DNA of 40,174 nt from Pseudomonadota bacterium (GCA_023431055.1 JAEYXX010000148.1:1-40174); one strand, 5' to 3'; positions 1 to 8,799 are shown, counted from the stretch's first letter. Numbers and translations are program-made. Notes: generated from the letters alone by a model not told the origin.

Positions 1-672
1 CTGCAACTGCTGGCGGCGCTGGAGAGCTTTCGCACCGAGGTCAACGGCCTGCACCAGCACCTGCGCGGCGAACTGAACATCGGCCTGACCGACAACCTGG
101 TGACCATCCCGCACATGCGCATCACCAATGCCCTGGCCCGGCTCAAGGTGCAGGGGCCGGACGTGCGTATCAACATCCGCATGACGCCACCGTCGGAGGT
201 GGAACAGGGCGTGCTCGACGGCCGCCTGCATATCGGCGTGGTGCCGCAGGTCGGCGCCCTCTCCGGCCTCGAATACCAGGCGCTGTACGATGAACGCTCG
301 CTGCTTTACTGCGCGGTCGGCCATCCGCTGTTCTATGTCGATGACCAACAGCTGGAAGACGAAAGACTCAACGCCCAGGAAGCCATCGCCCCGACCTTCC
401 GCCTGCCGCCAGAGGTACAGAGCCATTACCAGGCGCTGAACTGCACGGCCAGCGCATCGGACCGCGAGGGCATGGCCTTCCTCATCCTCACCGGGCGCTA
501 TATCGGTTATCTGCCCGACCACTACGCCCAGGCCTGGGTGCAGCAGGGCCGCCTGCGCGCGCTCAAGGCCAACAGCCGCTTCTACGACATCAACCTGGCT
601 GCGGTCACGCGCAAGGGGCGTCGCGCACACCTGGTGCTGGAGAGCTTTCTCGAAGCCCTGGCCGAAGCCTGA
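1..672 (+). CDS. LysR-family transcriptional regulator, C-terminal part (5' end outside window)
   Basis: The reading frame is open from the first base to the TGA at 670-672, giving 223 residues. What is present is the linker helix and the two-lobed LysR substrate-binding domain, with typical strands such as GELNIGLTD near the start, LHIGVVP and a late GRYIGYLPDHYA segment. The DNA-binding winged helix (about 75-80 residues) lies upstream of the window. Its effector and targets cannot be read from this fragment. It precedes a RutR-like TetR regulator in the same direction, so the two may belong to a regulatory locus for nitrogenous compounds, but that is inference. Family assignment is secure; function is not. 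Confidence 0.85.
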   Translation: MQLLAALESFRTEVNGLHQHLRGELNIGLTDNLVTIPHMRITNALARLKVQGPDVRINIRMTPPSEVEQGVLDGRLHIGVVPQVGALSGLEYQALYDERSLLYCAVGHPLFYVDDQQLEDERLNAQEAIAPTFRLPPEVQSHYQALNCTASASDREGMAFLILTGRYIGYLPDHYAQAWVQQGRLRALKANSRFYDINLAAVTRKGRRAHLVLESFLEALAEA

Positions 673-709
673 ACATATAGAACGAAAGTACCGAAAAACG
701 GCTTGAGCA

Positions 710-726
710 TGCACAGCTCTGGTGCA
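710..726. promoter_or_regulatory. NtrC-like palindrome upstream of the TetR gene
   Basis: TGCACAGCTCTGGTGCA matches the NtrC consensus TGCACC-N5-GGTGCA at 11 of the 12 specified positions. It lies about 100 bp before the TetR start. I see no GG-N10-GC sigma-54 core between it and the gene, so it could act as a sigma-70-dependent activator or repressor site, serve another regulator, or be chance. Confidence 0.35.
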
Positions 727-829
727 TTTGTGCTATCACGGCGATTTTCCTCGCAGCGCACTTGTCACCCAGGCGGCGCTGGGGTATCTGTGCAATCGCT
801 CGGCTCCCTGATCAGTCCGGAATCACCCC

Positions 830-1492
830 ATGACCTTCGAAGTTCCCGCCCACAGCACCACCGAAAAACCCGCCGGGCGTATTCGCCAGAAGAACGAAGA
901 AGCCATCATCAAGGCTGCCGAGGAAGAATTCGCCCGGCACGGCTTCAAGGGCACCAGCATGAACACCATCGCGCAGAACGTCGGCCTGCCCAAGGCCAAC
1001 CTGCATTACTACTTCAACAACAAGCTGGGGCTGTACCTGGCCGTGCTGAGCAACATCCTCGAGCTGTGGGACAGCACCTTCAACAACCTCAGCGTCGAGG
1101 ACGATCCGGCCGAAGCGCTGGAGCGCTACATCCGCGCCAAGATGGAATTCTCCCGGCGCCAGCCGAAGGCCTCGCGCATCTTCGCCATGGAAGTGATCAG
1201 CGGCGGCGACTGCCTGTCGCAATACTTCAACCAGAACTATCTGGACTGGTTCCGTGGCCGTGCAGCGGTGTTCGAAGGCTGGATCGCCGCCGGCAAGATG
1301 GACCCGGTCGACCCGATCCACCTGATCTTCCTGCTATGGAGCAGCACCCAGCACTACGCCGACTTCGCCTCGCAGATCTGCCGGGTGAAGCAGTGCTCGC
1401 GCCTGACCAAGCAGGACTTCGAGGAAGCTGCCGACCAGTTGGTACAGATCATCCTCAAAGGCTGCGGCCTGAAGCCCGCCGCCAAAACCTGA
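830..1492 (+). CDS. TetR/AcrR-family regulator, RutR-like
   Basis: The 220-residue protein has an N-terminal TetR helix-turn-helix (about residues 20-65, with FARHGFKGTSMNTIAQNVGL and KANLHYYFNNKLGLY) and a C-terminal ligand domain. The late segment DPIHLIFLLWSSTQHYADFA closely resembles the corresponding part of E. coli RutR, the regulator of pyrimidine/purine nitrogen use, as I recall it. A nucleobase-type ligand is therefore plausible but unproven. The start at 830 follows a weak GGA-type ribosome site. The stop codon overlaps the next ATG (TGATG), so the YigZ-type gene is translationally coupled. It could control the purine genes further right; no operator was identified. Confidence 0.85.
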   Translation: MTFEVPAHSTTEKPAGRIRQKNEEAIIKAAEEEFARHGFKGTSMNTIAQNVGLPKANLHYYFNNKLGLYLAVLSNILELWDSTFNNLSVEDDPAEALERYIRAKMEFSRRQPKASRIFAMEVISGGDCLSQYFNQNYLDWFRGRAAVFEGWIAAGKMDPVDPIHLIFLLWSSTQHYADFASQICRVKQCSRLTKQDFEEAADQLVQIILKGCGLKPAAKT

Positions 1493-2076
1493 TGGCCTTC
1501 ACCCTGCTCGGTCCTTGCGAATATCGCGAGGAGATTCGCAAGAGCCGCTTTCTCGCCCTCGCCGCGCCGGTTGCCAGCGCGGCGGAGGCACAGGCCTTCA
1601 TCGACAGCCACAGTGACCTGGCCGCCTCGCACAACTGCTGGGCGTGGAAAGTCGGCAACCAGTACCGCTTCAATGACGACGGTGAACCGGGCGGCACCGC
1701 CGGCAGGCCGATCCTCGCCGCCATCGAGGGGCAGGACTGTGACCAGGTGGTGGTGCTGGTGATCCGCTGGTACGGCGGCATCCAGCTCGGCACCGGCGGC
1801 CTCGCCCGCGCCTACGGCGGCAGCGCGGCGAAATGCCTGCAGGCCGGCGAGCGCCGCGAACTGGTGCTGCGCCAATCCTTCACCTGTCATTTGCAGTTCG
1901 CCGAACTGCCCCTGTTCAAGGCGCGTCTGAACGAGTTCGACAGCCTGATCGAGAACGAGGATTACGACGCCAGCGGCGCGCGCCTGCACCTGGCCGTGGC
2001 ACCGGCAGAGCGTGAAAAGCTGGAGCGTCTGTTGGGTGATATCAGCCGTGGCCGGGAGAGCCTGAGCGCACCATGA
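1492..2076 (+). CDS. YigZ/IMPACT family protein
   Basis: The 194-residue protein begins at the ATG that overlaps the TetR stop. The N-terminal UPF0029/IMPACT domain is clear from SRFLALAAPV, a central DDGEPGGTAGRPIL motif, and VVLVIRWYGGIQLGTGGLARAY. A C-terminal DUF1949-like half follows. YigZ-type proteins relate to eukaryotic IMPACT, a regulator of the eIF2 kinase GCN2; the bacterial role is poorly defined. The same frame stays open upstream to about 703, but that part is antisense-like sequence over the TetR gene, so 1492 is the sensible start. The stop overlaps the next start as ATGA. Confidence 0.9.
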   Translation: MAFTLLGPCEYREEIRKSRFLALAAPVASAAEAQAFIDSHSDLAASHNCWAWKVGNQYRFNDDGEPGGTAGRPILAAIEGQDCDQVVVLVIRWYGGIQLGTGGLARAYGGSAAKCLQAGERRELVLRQSFTCHLQFAELPLFKARLNEFDSLIENEDYDASGARLHLAVAPAEREKLERLLGDISRGRESLSAP

Positions 2077-2636
2077 GACACGCAATGATTGCCTCGCTGC
2101 TTTTCTGGTTGGCCATGCCCGCCCAGGCCGAAGTGCAGGAACGGCTGCAGGAGCAGTACTACGATCTGCAGGTGGCTCCTGGCGAGTCTCTCAGCCGCGC
2201 CATCGACCAGACCTCGCCGATTCGCCAGAACGGGCAGATCTTTCACGCCTACACGCGCTGGCAGGTGCAATGGAATTTCTGGTGGCGCGAACAACGTGAC
2301 GGTCGCTGCCAGATCGACCTCACCCGCACCCAGCTGCACGCCACCATCACCCTGCCGCGCCTGGGCGGTGGCGACACACAACAGCGCCAGCGTTTCCAGC
2401 AATACCTCAGTGCGCTGCGTGAACATGAGTTGGGCCACTACCGCATCGGCCAGGCAGCCGCCGCAGAGATCGACGCGGCGCTGCTGACGACACCGGAATA
2501 CCCCAGTTGCGCCGAGCTGCAACAGCAGGCCAACCGGCGCGCCAACGCCGTGCTGCAGCAGCATGTGGAACGCGAGCGAAACTACGACCGCGAAACTGGC
2601 CATGGCCGCACACAGGGCGCCTGGCTGACGGAATAA
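2073..2636 (+). CDS. DUF922 family putative secreted zinc protease
   Basis: The 187-residue protein has a short signal peptide (residues 1-19, ending MPAQA) and one DUF922 domain. It carries HELGH at residues 118-122, which fits the HExxH zinc-binding motif, so a metalloprotease-like fold is expected. Two cysteines (in GRCQI and in YPSCAEL) could form a periplasmic disulfide. The start overlaps the upstream stop by four bases (ATGA), indicating translational coupling with the YigZ-family gene. The substrate is unknown. Predicted location is the periplasm or outside the cell. Confidence 0.85.
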   Translation: MRHAMIASLLFWLAMPAQAEVQERLQEQYYDLQVAPGESLSRAIDQTSPIRQNGQIFHAYTRWQVQWNFWWREQRDGRCQIDLTRTQLHATITLPRLGGGDTQQRQRFQQYLSALREHELGHYRIGQAAAAEIDAALLTTPEYPSCAELQQQANRRANAVLQQHVERERNYDRETGHGRTQGAWLTE

Positions 2637-2650
2637 CACGGCAGCAAAGA

Positions 2651-2725
2651 TGTAGGAGCGGCGCCCCGCCGCGAATCGTGGCTGGACGCACTCGAAAAGC
2701 TTCGCCCCGAGGCGGGGCTCCTACA
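2651..2725. repeat. REP-type inverted pair (TGTAGGAGCGG family)
   Basis: A REP-like palindrome at 2651-2674 (TGTAGGAGCGGCGCCCCGCC...) faces a second copy at 2701-2725 (...GGCGGGGCTCCTACA) across about 26 bp. This is the tail-to-tail arrangement of a REPIN. It lies just after the DUF922 gene and may also protect or terminate its transcript. Confidence 0.75.
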
Positions 2726-2794
2726 GCCGTGCCGGGCTTATCGGATCGACATTCGCTATGCTGATCCTCTTTCTCATCCGCCATGGAGCCTGAC

Positions 2795-3478
<684 letters not shown>

Positions 3479-3493
3479 GCATAAAGACTGGAG

Positions 3494-3547
3494 ATCGCCC
3501 CCTGCTGGCCAAGCACAATTGCTCCCACGTTCCGGCGCGGGGGCGAT
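3494..3547. repeat. Inverted repeat downstream of the SDR gene
   Basis: ATCGCCCCC at 3494-3502 pairs perfectly with GGGGGCGAT at 3539-3547 across 36 bases. There is no T-run, so it is not a standard intrinsic terminator. It may be a degenerate intergenic repeat or a weak 3' stabilising hairpin. Confidence 0.4.
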
Positions 3548-3679
3548 TCGCCTAAGAGTGCGAGCGAGCCTTTTCGCGCCATGACGCACGCCACATATGT
3601 CCTGACACCCATATAATCCACCGAGCTATGGACACTCGCCGGATGCGAGCTTATGAAAACGCTACATGGACCTAGGCAA

Positions 3680-4240
3680 ATGGATAACCTTTATCAACCC
3701 CCTAAAGCCGAACTGCTGGACGAACATTCCTCTCCCCGTAACGCATTCTTCGTCACCTCACCTAACAAGCTCTACCTGCTGTACTTCGTAACCTTCAGCC
3801 TGTATTCCATCTATTGGTTCTACAAGCAGTGGGACAGCCAGCGCGCCGCGATGCTGCCGAAGAAGATATGGCCGGCGGCGCGCTCGGTCTTTCAGATATT
3901 TTTCACCCATTCGTTATGCAGACTGATCAGCGAACATAAGCAGCGCCTGGGTCAGATGGCCTGGGACTACTCAAGCACCGCCTGGCTCTATGTCGGCCTG
4001 ACCATTGCCAGTAATAGCCTGGCACGCATGGAGGCCCAAAACCAAGTTCTTGACCTGCTGCTGTTGATCGGTTGCGTGATGATTCCAGCCTTTCCTCTCG
4101 CGCAAATTCAACAGCAAGCCAACCAGGCGAGCGGCGATGAATCAGGGCAAAGCAACGCGCGAATCAGCGGCCTGAACCTGCTGTTCATCATCCCTGGCGC
4201 ACTGCTATGGCTACTCGTTCTGGTCGGTGTATTTCTCTGA
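3680..4240 (+). CDS. Hypothetical inner-membrane protein
   Basis: I do not recognise a characterised family. The protein starts MDNLYQPPKAEL, a short soluble N-terminus of the 'NxYQPPxA' type common before small multi-helix membrane domains. Hydrophobic segments follow: LYLLYFVTFSLYSIYWFY, a central stretch around STAWLYVGLTIAS, VLDLLLLIGCVMIPAF, and a C-terminal LLFIIPGALLWLLVLVGVFL, so about four membrane spans. ATG 3680 follows CCTAGG closely; ATG 3653, in frame, would add nine residues. Base composition looks clearly less GC-rich than the neighbours, with less biased codons, which can indicate transfer or weak expression. Confidence 0.65.
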   Translation: MDNLYQPPKAELLDEHSSPRNAFFVTSPNKLYLLYFVTFSLYSIYWFYKQWDSQRAAMLPKKIWPAARSVFQIFFTHSLCRLISEHKQRLGQMAWDYSSTAWLYVGLTIASNSLARMEAQNQVLDLLLLIGCVMIPAFPLAQIQQQANQASGDESGQSNARISGLNLLFIIPGALLWLLVLVGVFL

Positions 4241-4364
4241 AATTTGATGTTGTTGGATGGGTTGAGCACAGCGAAAACCACCATCAACAGCCGCCCCGGT
4301 ATCGCTGCGCTGAGCCCAGGCTACTTGCTTTTCTGCTGGCCGCTGACAGTGGCGTCGAGTACTC

Positions 4365-4449
4365 CCCGGATTGCATCCGGGCTACGGGTCGCGGCTGAGG
4401 CCCCTCCTACAGATGGATGCAACCCTTGTGGGAGGGGCTTCAGCTGCGA
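4365..4449. repeat. Mosaic of two intergenic palindrome families
   Basis: The 374-bp gap 4241-4614 holds CCCGGATTGCATCCGGGCTAC (4365-4385), a member of the GGATGCAATCC family. An inverted REP pair follows: TCGCGGCTGAGGCCCCTCCTACA (at 4389-4411) and its partner at 4427-4449. Apart from these and the promoter elements at 4491-4579, I see nothing else in the gap. Confidence 0.7.
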
Positions 4450-4490
4450 ACGTGCGAATACGGTGCGCCGACGGTTGCCAAATGGAGAAG

Positions 4491-4501
4491 CGCGCACCAA
4501 T
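4491..4501 (+). promoter_or_regulatory. Conserved 11-mer CGCGCACCAAT, candidate activator site (copy 1)
   Basis: This sequence is exactly 74 bp upstream of the GG of the sigma-54-like core at 4565, and the identical 11-mer occurs at the same distance before the binding-protein gene promoter (10451 versus 10525). GCACCA is one half of the NtrC consensus. The matching right half here is poor (CGGGC for GGTGC), so NtrC is only one candidate regulator. Confidence 0.5.
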
Positions 4502-4563
4502 GTCGGGCAGTGAAATGTGCTCGATCAAAGGCGAGAGTCCAGATAGTGGTTTTTCTGACCTCC

Positions 4564-4579
4564 TGGCCAAGTTTTTGCT
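4564..4579 (+). promoter_or_regulatory. Sigma-54-like promoter of the ABC transporter operon
   Basis: TGGCCAAGTTTTTGCT has the invariant GG (4565-4566) and GC (4577-4578) separated by exactly ten bases and closely fits TGGCAC-N5-TTGCA. Transcription would begin near 4590, about 25 bases before the ATP-binding protein's ATG. Nitrogen-regulated expression of purine uptake would be biologically reasonable. Confidence 0.6.
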
Positions 4580-4614
4580 TTAGCCCCGCTCAGTTCTCTC
4601 CATGAGCGTTTTCC

Positions 4615-6162
4615 ATGTCCGCCTCACCCGACTCCCCACGCCTGCAGCTGACCGCCATCAGTAAGCAGTACCCCGGCTGCCTGGCCAATGACCGTATCGA
4701 CCTGACCATCAGCCCCGGCGAGATTCGCGCACTGCTCGGCGAGAACGGCGCCGGCAAGAGCACGCTGATGAAGATCATCTATGGCGTTACTCAGCCCAGC
4801 AGCGGCGAGATTCGCTGGCAGGGCGAGCGGCTGACGATGCGCGACCCGGCCATGGCGCGCGGCCTGGGCATCGGCATGGTGTTCCAGCATTTCTCGCTGT
4901 TCGAAACCCTGACCGTCGCCGAGAACATCGCCCTGGCCATGGGCGCCGAGGCCGGTACGCCGAAGCAGCTTGAGCCGAAGATCCGCGAGGTATCGCAGCG
5001 CTACGGCATGGCCCTGGAGCCGACGCGCCTGGTGCACAGCCTGTCCATCGGCGAACGCCAGCGGGTGGAGATCGTCCGCTGCCTGATGCAGGACATCAAG
5101 CTGCTGATCCTCGACGAACCGACCTCGGTGCTTACCCCGCAGGAGGCCGACGAACTGTTCGTCACCCTGCGCCGCCTGGCCGAAGAAGGCTGCAGCATCC
5201 TCTTTATCAGCCACAAGCTCGGCGAAGTGCGCGCGCTGTGCCAGAGCGCCACGGTACTGCGCGGTGGGCGGGTGTCCGGCCATTGCGTACCGGCCGAGTG
5301 CTCGGATCTGGAGTTGGCGCGGCTGATGGTCGGCGACGCCGAGGGGCTGGAAAGCAGTTACCCGAAAGTCAGCGGCGGCCTGCCACGGCTGCGCGTCGAT
5401 GACCTCAGCTGGCACAACCCCGATCCCTTCGGCTGCTCGCTGGAGCGTATTCGTCTGGAAGTACGCAGTGGCGAGATCGTCGGTATCGCAGGCGTGGCCG
5501 GCAATGGCCAGGACGAGCTGCTCGCCCTGCTCAGCGGCGAAACCCGCCTGCCCCGTGGCGAACGCGAGCGAGTCAGCCTGGATGCCAAACCGGTAGCCAA
5601 TCTGCATCCGGATGCACGGCGCGGGCTGGGCCTGGCCTTCGTCCCCGCCGAGCGCCTCGGCCATGGTGCGGTGCCGGAGATGAGCCTGGTGGACAACGCT
5701 CTGCTCACTGCCTTCGGTCAGGGCCTGGTCAAGGGTGGGCTGGTACAGCGCGGCAAGGTACGCGCGCTGGCGGACGAGATCATCCGCCGTTTCGCGGTGA
5801 AAACGCCAGATGCCGACACCGCCGCACGCAGCCTGTCTGGCGGCAATCTGCAGAAATTCATCCTCGGCCGCGAGATTCTGCAGAACCCGAAACTGCTGGT
5901 GGCCGCGCATCCGACCTGGGGCGTGGACGTCGGCGCCGCTGCTGCCATCCACCGCGCGTTGATCGCCCTGCGCGATGCCGGCGCGGCGATTCTGGTGATC
6001 TCCGAAGACCTCGACGAGCTGTTCCAGATCAGCGACCGCATCGGCGCGCTGTGCAGCGGGCGGCTATCGCCGCTGGCCGAGACGGCGCAAGTGTCCACCG
6101 TGGAAGTCGGCCGCTGGATGGCCGGTGAATTCGATCAACCCGCCGCTGCTGCGGCCTGCTGA
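4615..6162 (+). CDS. BMP-type ABC transporter, tandem ATP-binding protein (purine/nucleoside uptake)
   Basis: A 515-residue cytoplasmic ATPase with two fused ABC domains, as in RbsA-type importers and the nucleoside transporters that use BMP (PnrA-like) binding proteins. The first domain is complete: Walker A GENGAGKST at residues 42-50, signature LSIGE at 143-147, Walker B LLILDEP at 163-169. The second is degenerate in the usual way: GVAGNGQDELL for Walker A and AAHPTWGVD for Walker B, but with a good LSGGNLQK signature. It is the first gene of a three-gene transporter operon. The start follows a poor ribosome site. Purine specificity is inferred from the neighbouring 8-oxoguanine and adenine deaminases. 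Confidence 0.92.
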   Translation: MSASPDSPRLQLTAISKQYPGCLANDRIDLTISPGEIRALLGENGAGKSTLMKIIYGVTQPSSGEIRWQGERLTMRDPAMARGLGIGMVFQHFSLFETLTVAENIALAMGAEAGTPKQLEPKIREVSQRYGMALEPTRLVHSLSIGERQRVEIVRCLMQDIKLLILDEPTSVLTPQEADELFVTLRRLAEEGCSILFISHKLGEVRALCQSATVLRGGRVSGHCVPAECSDLELARLMVGDAEGLESSYPKVSGGLPRLRVDDLSWHNPDPFGCSLERIRLEVRSGEIVGIAGVAGNGQDELLALLSGETRLPRGERERVSLDAKPVANLHPDARRGLGLAFVPAERLGHGAVPEMSLVDNALLTAFGQGLVKGGLVQRGKVRALADEIIRRFAVKTPDADTAARSLSGGNLQKFILGREILQNPKLLVAAHPTWGVDVGAAAAIHRALIALRDAGAAILVISEDLDELFQISDRIGALCSGRLSPLAETAQVSTVEVGRWMAGEFDQPAAAAAC

Positions 6163-6173
6163 CGGAGCCCGTC

Positions 6174-7277
6174 ATGCTGTTATCCCTGGAACCGCGCGGC
6201 CAGGAGTCGCGCCCCATGCTCTGGCTGTCGCCGCTGCTGGCCGCCGTACTGACGCTGCTCAGCGGCATGCTGCTGTTCACCCTGCTCGGCCATGACCCGC
6301 TGGAAACCCTGCACACCCTACTGATCGCCCCGGTCAGCGACTGGTATGGCGTATCCGAACTGCTGGTCAAGGCGCTGCCGATCCTGCTTTGCGCCCTGGG
6401 CCTGGCGGTGGCCTACCAGGCGCGTATCTGGAACATCGGCGCCGAAGGCCAGTTGCTGATCGGCGCCCTGGCCGGCAGTGCCATGGCCCTGCAACTGATC
6501 GACTGGGAAAGCCGCTGGGCGCTGGCCTGGGTGGCGCTGGCCGGCACCGCTGCCGGTGCGGCCTGGGCCGGGCTTACCGCCTGGCTGCGCACGCAGTTCA
6601 ACGCCAACGAAATTCTCACCAGCATCATGCTCAACTACATCGCGCTGAACCTGCTGCTGTTCTTCGTGCATGGCCCGCTGAAGGATCCGGCCGGTTTCAA
6701 CTTCCCCGAGTCGGCCATGTTCGGTGATGCCAGCCGCCTGCCGCTGGTCAGCGAGGACGGGCGCCTGCATGGCGGCCTGTACCTGGCTCTGCTGGCCCTG
6801 GTGGCGGTATGGGTGCTGCTGCACAAGAGCTTTCTCGGCTTCCAGATCAAGGTGCTCGGCCTGGACAGCCGCGCTGCCGGTTTCGTCGGCTTTCGCGAAA
6901 AGCGCCTGGTGTGGTTCGCCCTGCTGGTCAGCGGCGCCCTGGCCGGCATGGCAGGTGTGGGCGAAGTGGCCGGGCCGATCGGCCAACTGGTGCCGCAGGT
7001 CTCGCCCGGCTACGGCTATGCGGCGATCACCGTGGCCTTTCTCGGCCGTCTCAATCCGCTCGGCATCGTCGCCGCCAGCCTGCTGATGGCGCTGCTCTAC
7101 CTGGGCGGCGAGAACGCGCAGATGAACCTCAATCTACCGCAGGCAATCACCCAGCTGTTCCAGGGGATGATGCTGTTCTACCTGCTGGCCTGTGACGTGC
7201 TGATCCTCTATCGGCCACGCTTCGCGTGGGGCTTCAAGCTGCAGGCCACAGGCCGCAAGCAGGAGTCTGCCGCATGA
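6174..7277 (+). CDS. BMP-type ABC transporter, permease 1
   Basis: A 367-residue integral membrane protein of the BPD_transp_2 permease family (branched-chain amino acid, ribose and nucleoside importers). It shows about nine to ten hydrophobic segments and the family's central region AYQARIWNIGAEGQLLIGAL, followed by NANEILTSIMLNYIALNLL. It starts 11 bp after the ATPase stop with ACGGAG upstream, so it is in the same operon. It pairs with the second permease to form the membrane channel. The substrate is inferred from context to be a purine base or nucleoside. Confidence 0.92.
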   Translation: MLLSLEPRGQESRPMLWLSPLLAAVLTLLSGMLLFTLLGHDPLETLHTLLIAPVSDWYGVSELLVKALPILLCALGLAVAYQARIWNIGAEGQLLIGALAGSAMALQLIDWESRWALAWVALAGTAAGAAWAGLTAWLRTQFNANEILTSIMLNYIALNLLLFFVHGPLKDPAGFNFPESAMFGDASRLPLVSEDGRLHGGLYLALLALVAVWVLLHKSFLGFQIKVLGLDSRAAGFVGFREKRLVWFALLVSGALAGMAGVGEVAGPIGQLVPQVSPGYGYAAITVAFLGRLNPLGIVAASLLMALLYLGGENAQMNLNLPQAITQLFQGMMLFYLLACDVLILYRPRFAWGFKLQATGRKQESAA

Positions 7278-7325
7278 CTTGTTTCCATTTTTTCTTTACT
7301 TGCCGCTTGCAGCCTGAGGCTTGAC
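7235..7325. repeat. Long imperfect inverted repeat between the two permease genes
   Basis: The end of permease 1 (TCAAGCTGCAGGCCACAGG..., from 7235) is largely complementary to 7299-7325 (CTTGCCGCTTGCAGCCTGAGG...). The right arm contains the TGAGG (7315-7319) that serves permease 2. Between them is a T-rich stretch unlike the rest of the operon. Confidence 0.4.
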
Positions 7326-7329
7326 GCTC

Positions 7330-8256
7330 ATGGATCTCGATCTGTTGACCAATATTTTCTACGCCATGGTCCGCACCGGCACGCCGCTGCTGCTGGTGGC
7401 CCTGGGCGAGCTGGTGTGTGAGAAGAGCGGCGTGCTCAACCTCGGCCAGGAAGGCATGATGCTGTTCGGCGCGGTGATCGGCTTCATCGTCGCCTTCAGC
7501 ACCGGCAGCCTGTGGCTGGGCGTGCTGCTGGCGATTGCCGCCGGCATGCTGCTGTCGATGCTGTTCGCCGCCGTGGCGCTGGGCTTCAACGCCAACCAGG
7601 TGGCCACCGGCCTGGCCCTGACCATCTTCGGCGTCGGCCTGTCCACCTTCGTCGGCGCCGCCTGGGTCGGCAAGCCGCTGACCGGCTTCGAGCCCATCGT
7701 CATCCCGCTGCTGTCCGACATCCCACTGATCGGGCGCATGCTGTTCGCCCAGGATGTGCTGATCTACCTGTCCTTCGCCCTGTTCGCACTGGTGGCCTGG
7801 GTGCTGTTGAAGAGCCGCATCGGCTTGATCATCCAGGCCGTCGGCGAGAACCCGGACGCTGCCAGTGCCATGGGCCTGCCGGTGCTGCGCGTGCGTACCC
7901 TGGCGGTGCTCTTCGGCGGCGCCATGGCAGGTTTGGCGGGCGGTTACCTGTCGCTGGCCTATACGCCGATGTGGGCGGAGAACATGACCGCCGGGCGCGG
8001 CTGGATCGCCCTGGCGCTGGTGGTATTCGCCAGCTGGCGGGTGCTGCGCGTGCTGCTCGGCGCCTACCTGTTCGGCCTGGCCAGCATCCTCCACCTGGTG
8101 GCGCAGGGCATCGGCCTGTCGGTCCCCTCGAACCTGCTGGCCATGCTGCCTTACGTCGCCACCATCGTCGTGCTGGTGCTGCTCTCGCGCGATGCGATCA
8201 AAACCCGGCTGTATGCGCCGGTGTCGCTGGGCCAGCCTTGGCAGCCGGGGCATTGA
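7330..8256 (+). CDS. BMP-type ABC transporter, permease 2
   Basis: A 308-residue polytopic membrane protein, the shorter partner permease of the BPD_transp_2 family. The characteristic region is GELVCEKSGVLNLGQEGMML near residues 25-44, corresponding to the WNIGAEGQ region of permease 1. About eight to nine hydrophobic segments follow. ATG 7330 is ten bases after TGAGG; an in-frame TTG at 7321 is too close to that site to be used. Unlike the other operon junction, it is separated from permease 1 by 52 bp that form an inverted repeat. The operon then ends in a REPIN. Confidence 0.92.
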   Translation: MDLDLLTNIFYAMVRTGTPLLLVALGELVCEKSGVLNLGQEGMMLFGAVIGFIVAFSTGSLWLGVLLAIAAGMLLSMLFAAVALGFNANQVATGLALTIFGVGLSTFVGAAWVGKPLTGFEPIVIPLLSDIPLIGRMLFAQDVLIYLSFALFALVAWVLLKSRIGLIIQAVGENPDAASAMGLPVLRVRTLAVLFGGAMAGLAGGYLSLAYTPMWAENMTAGRGWIALALVVFASWRVLRVLLGAYLFGLASILHLVAQGIGLSVPSNLLAMLPYVATIVVLVLLSRDAIKTRLYAPVSLGQPWQPGH

Positions 8257-8268
8257 TGCACCTATGAA

Positions 8269-8329
8269 TCGCGGCTGAAGCCGCTCCTACAACAGGCGAC
8301 GCATATCCCGGAGCGGCTTCAGCCGCGAT
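8269..8329. repeat. REPIN left of the REP transposase
   Basis: TCGCGGCTGAAGCCGCTCC... (8269-8291) and its inverted copy ...GGAGCGGCTTCAGCCGCGA (to 8329) form a REP doublet with about 18 bp between arms. It lies between permease 2 and the 3' end of the transposase gene and matches the doublet at 8842-8903 on the other side. Confidence 0.85.
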
Positions 8330-8334
8330 CCGTT

Positions 8335-8799
8335 CTAGAGCCAGACTGCATCCCACAACGGGTAATCCGCCACCCGCTTCACCAGGCCTGCACGCACAGG
8401 ATTGGCAATCACGTAACGCGCGACAGCTCGTAAATCCTCCTCCTGGCGCAAAGCCCAATCATGGAAGCCGTGCTGCCATAACGGGCCCGTTCGCGACAAA
8501 CGCTGGTTGATCCGCCGTGAGCTACGGCCTTTTATCCGGCGCATAAGTTCATTCAGTGTCGTGCTCTCCAATTGCACCAGCCAATGCAGATGATCAGGCA
8601 TCACCACCCACGCCAGTGAGTGCGCCAGTCTATTCTCATGAGCGTCGCGCAGTTCGGCGACCAATAGCCGTCCGAGCGTGAAATCGTTGAACAGGGTTTC
8701 GCGGCCTTGCAGTACGGCCGTCAGCAGGTAGACGCGACCCGTTTCGGAATAACGTCCACGGCGTAAGCGGCTCGCATGCGGTTTGTCTGGTCGAAGCAT
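8335..8799 (-). CDS. REP-associated tyrosine transposase (RAYT)
   Basis: A 154-residue Y1/HUH single-strand transposase of the RAYT (TnpA-REP, IS200-related) family. The N-terminal segment RRGRYSETGRVYLLTAVL is typical. HUH is His70-x-His72 in MPDHLHWLV, and the likely nucleophile is Tyr129 in ARYVIANPVRAGLV. All catalytic residues seen are intact, so the protein may be active. It is a single-copy domesticated gene of the kind that mobilises REP palindromes in trans. It is flanked on both sides by near-identical REPINs of the TGTAGGAGCGGCTTCAGCCGCGA type and is inserted against the direction of the purine genes. Confidence 0.93.
   Translation of the reverse strand: MLRPDKPHASRLRRGRYSETGRVYLLTAVLQGRETLFNDFTLGRLLVAELRDAHENRLAHSLAWVVMPDHLHWLVQLESTTLNELMRRIKGRSSRRINQRLSRTGPLWQHGFHDWALRQEEDLRAVARYVIANPVRAGLVKRVADYPLWDAVWL

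Noticed and set aside
703..1491. Open frame upstream of the YigZ-family gene, giving a 457-codon reading frame
   Set aside because: It overlaps the well-supported TetR gene in another frame, has low-complexity Arg/Pro-rich translation and no domain; the YigZ domain begins at 1492.
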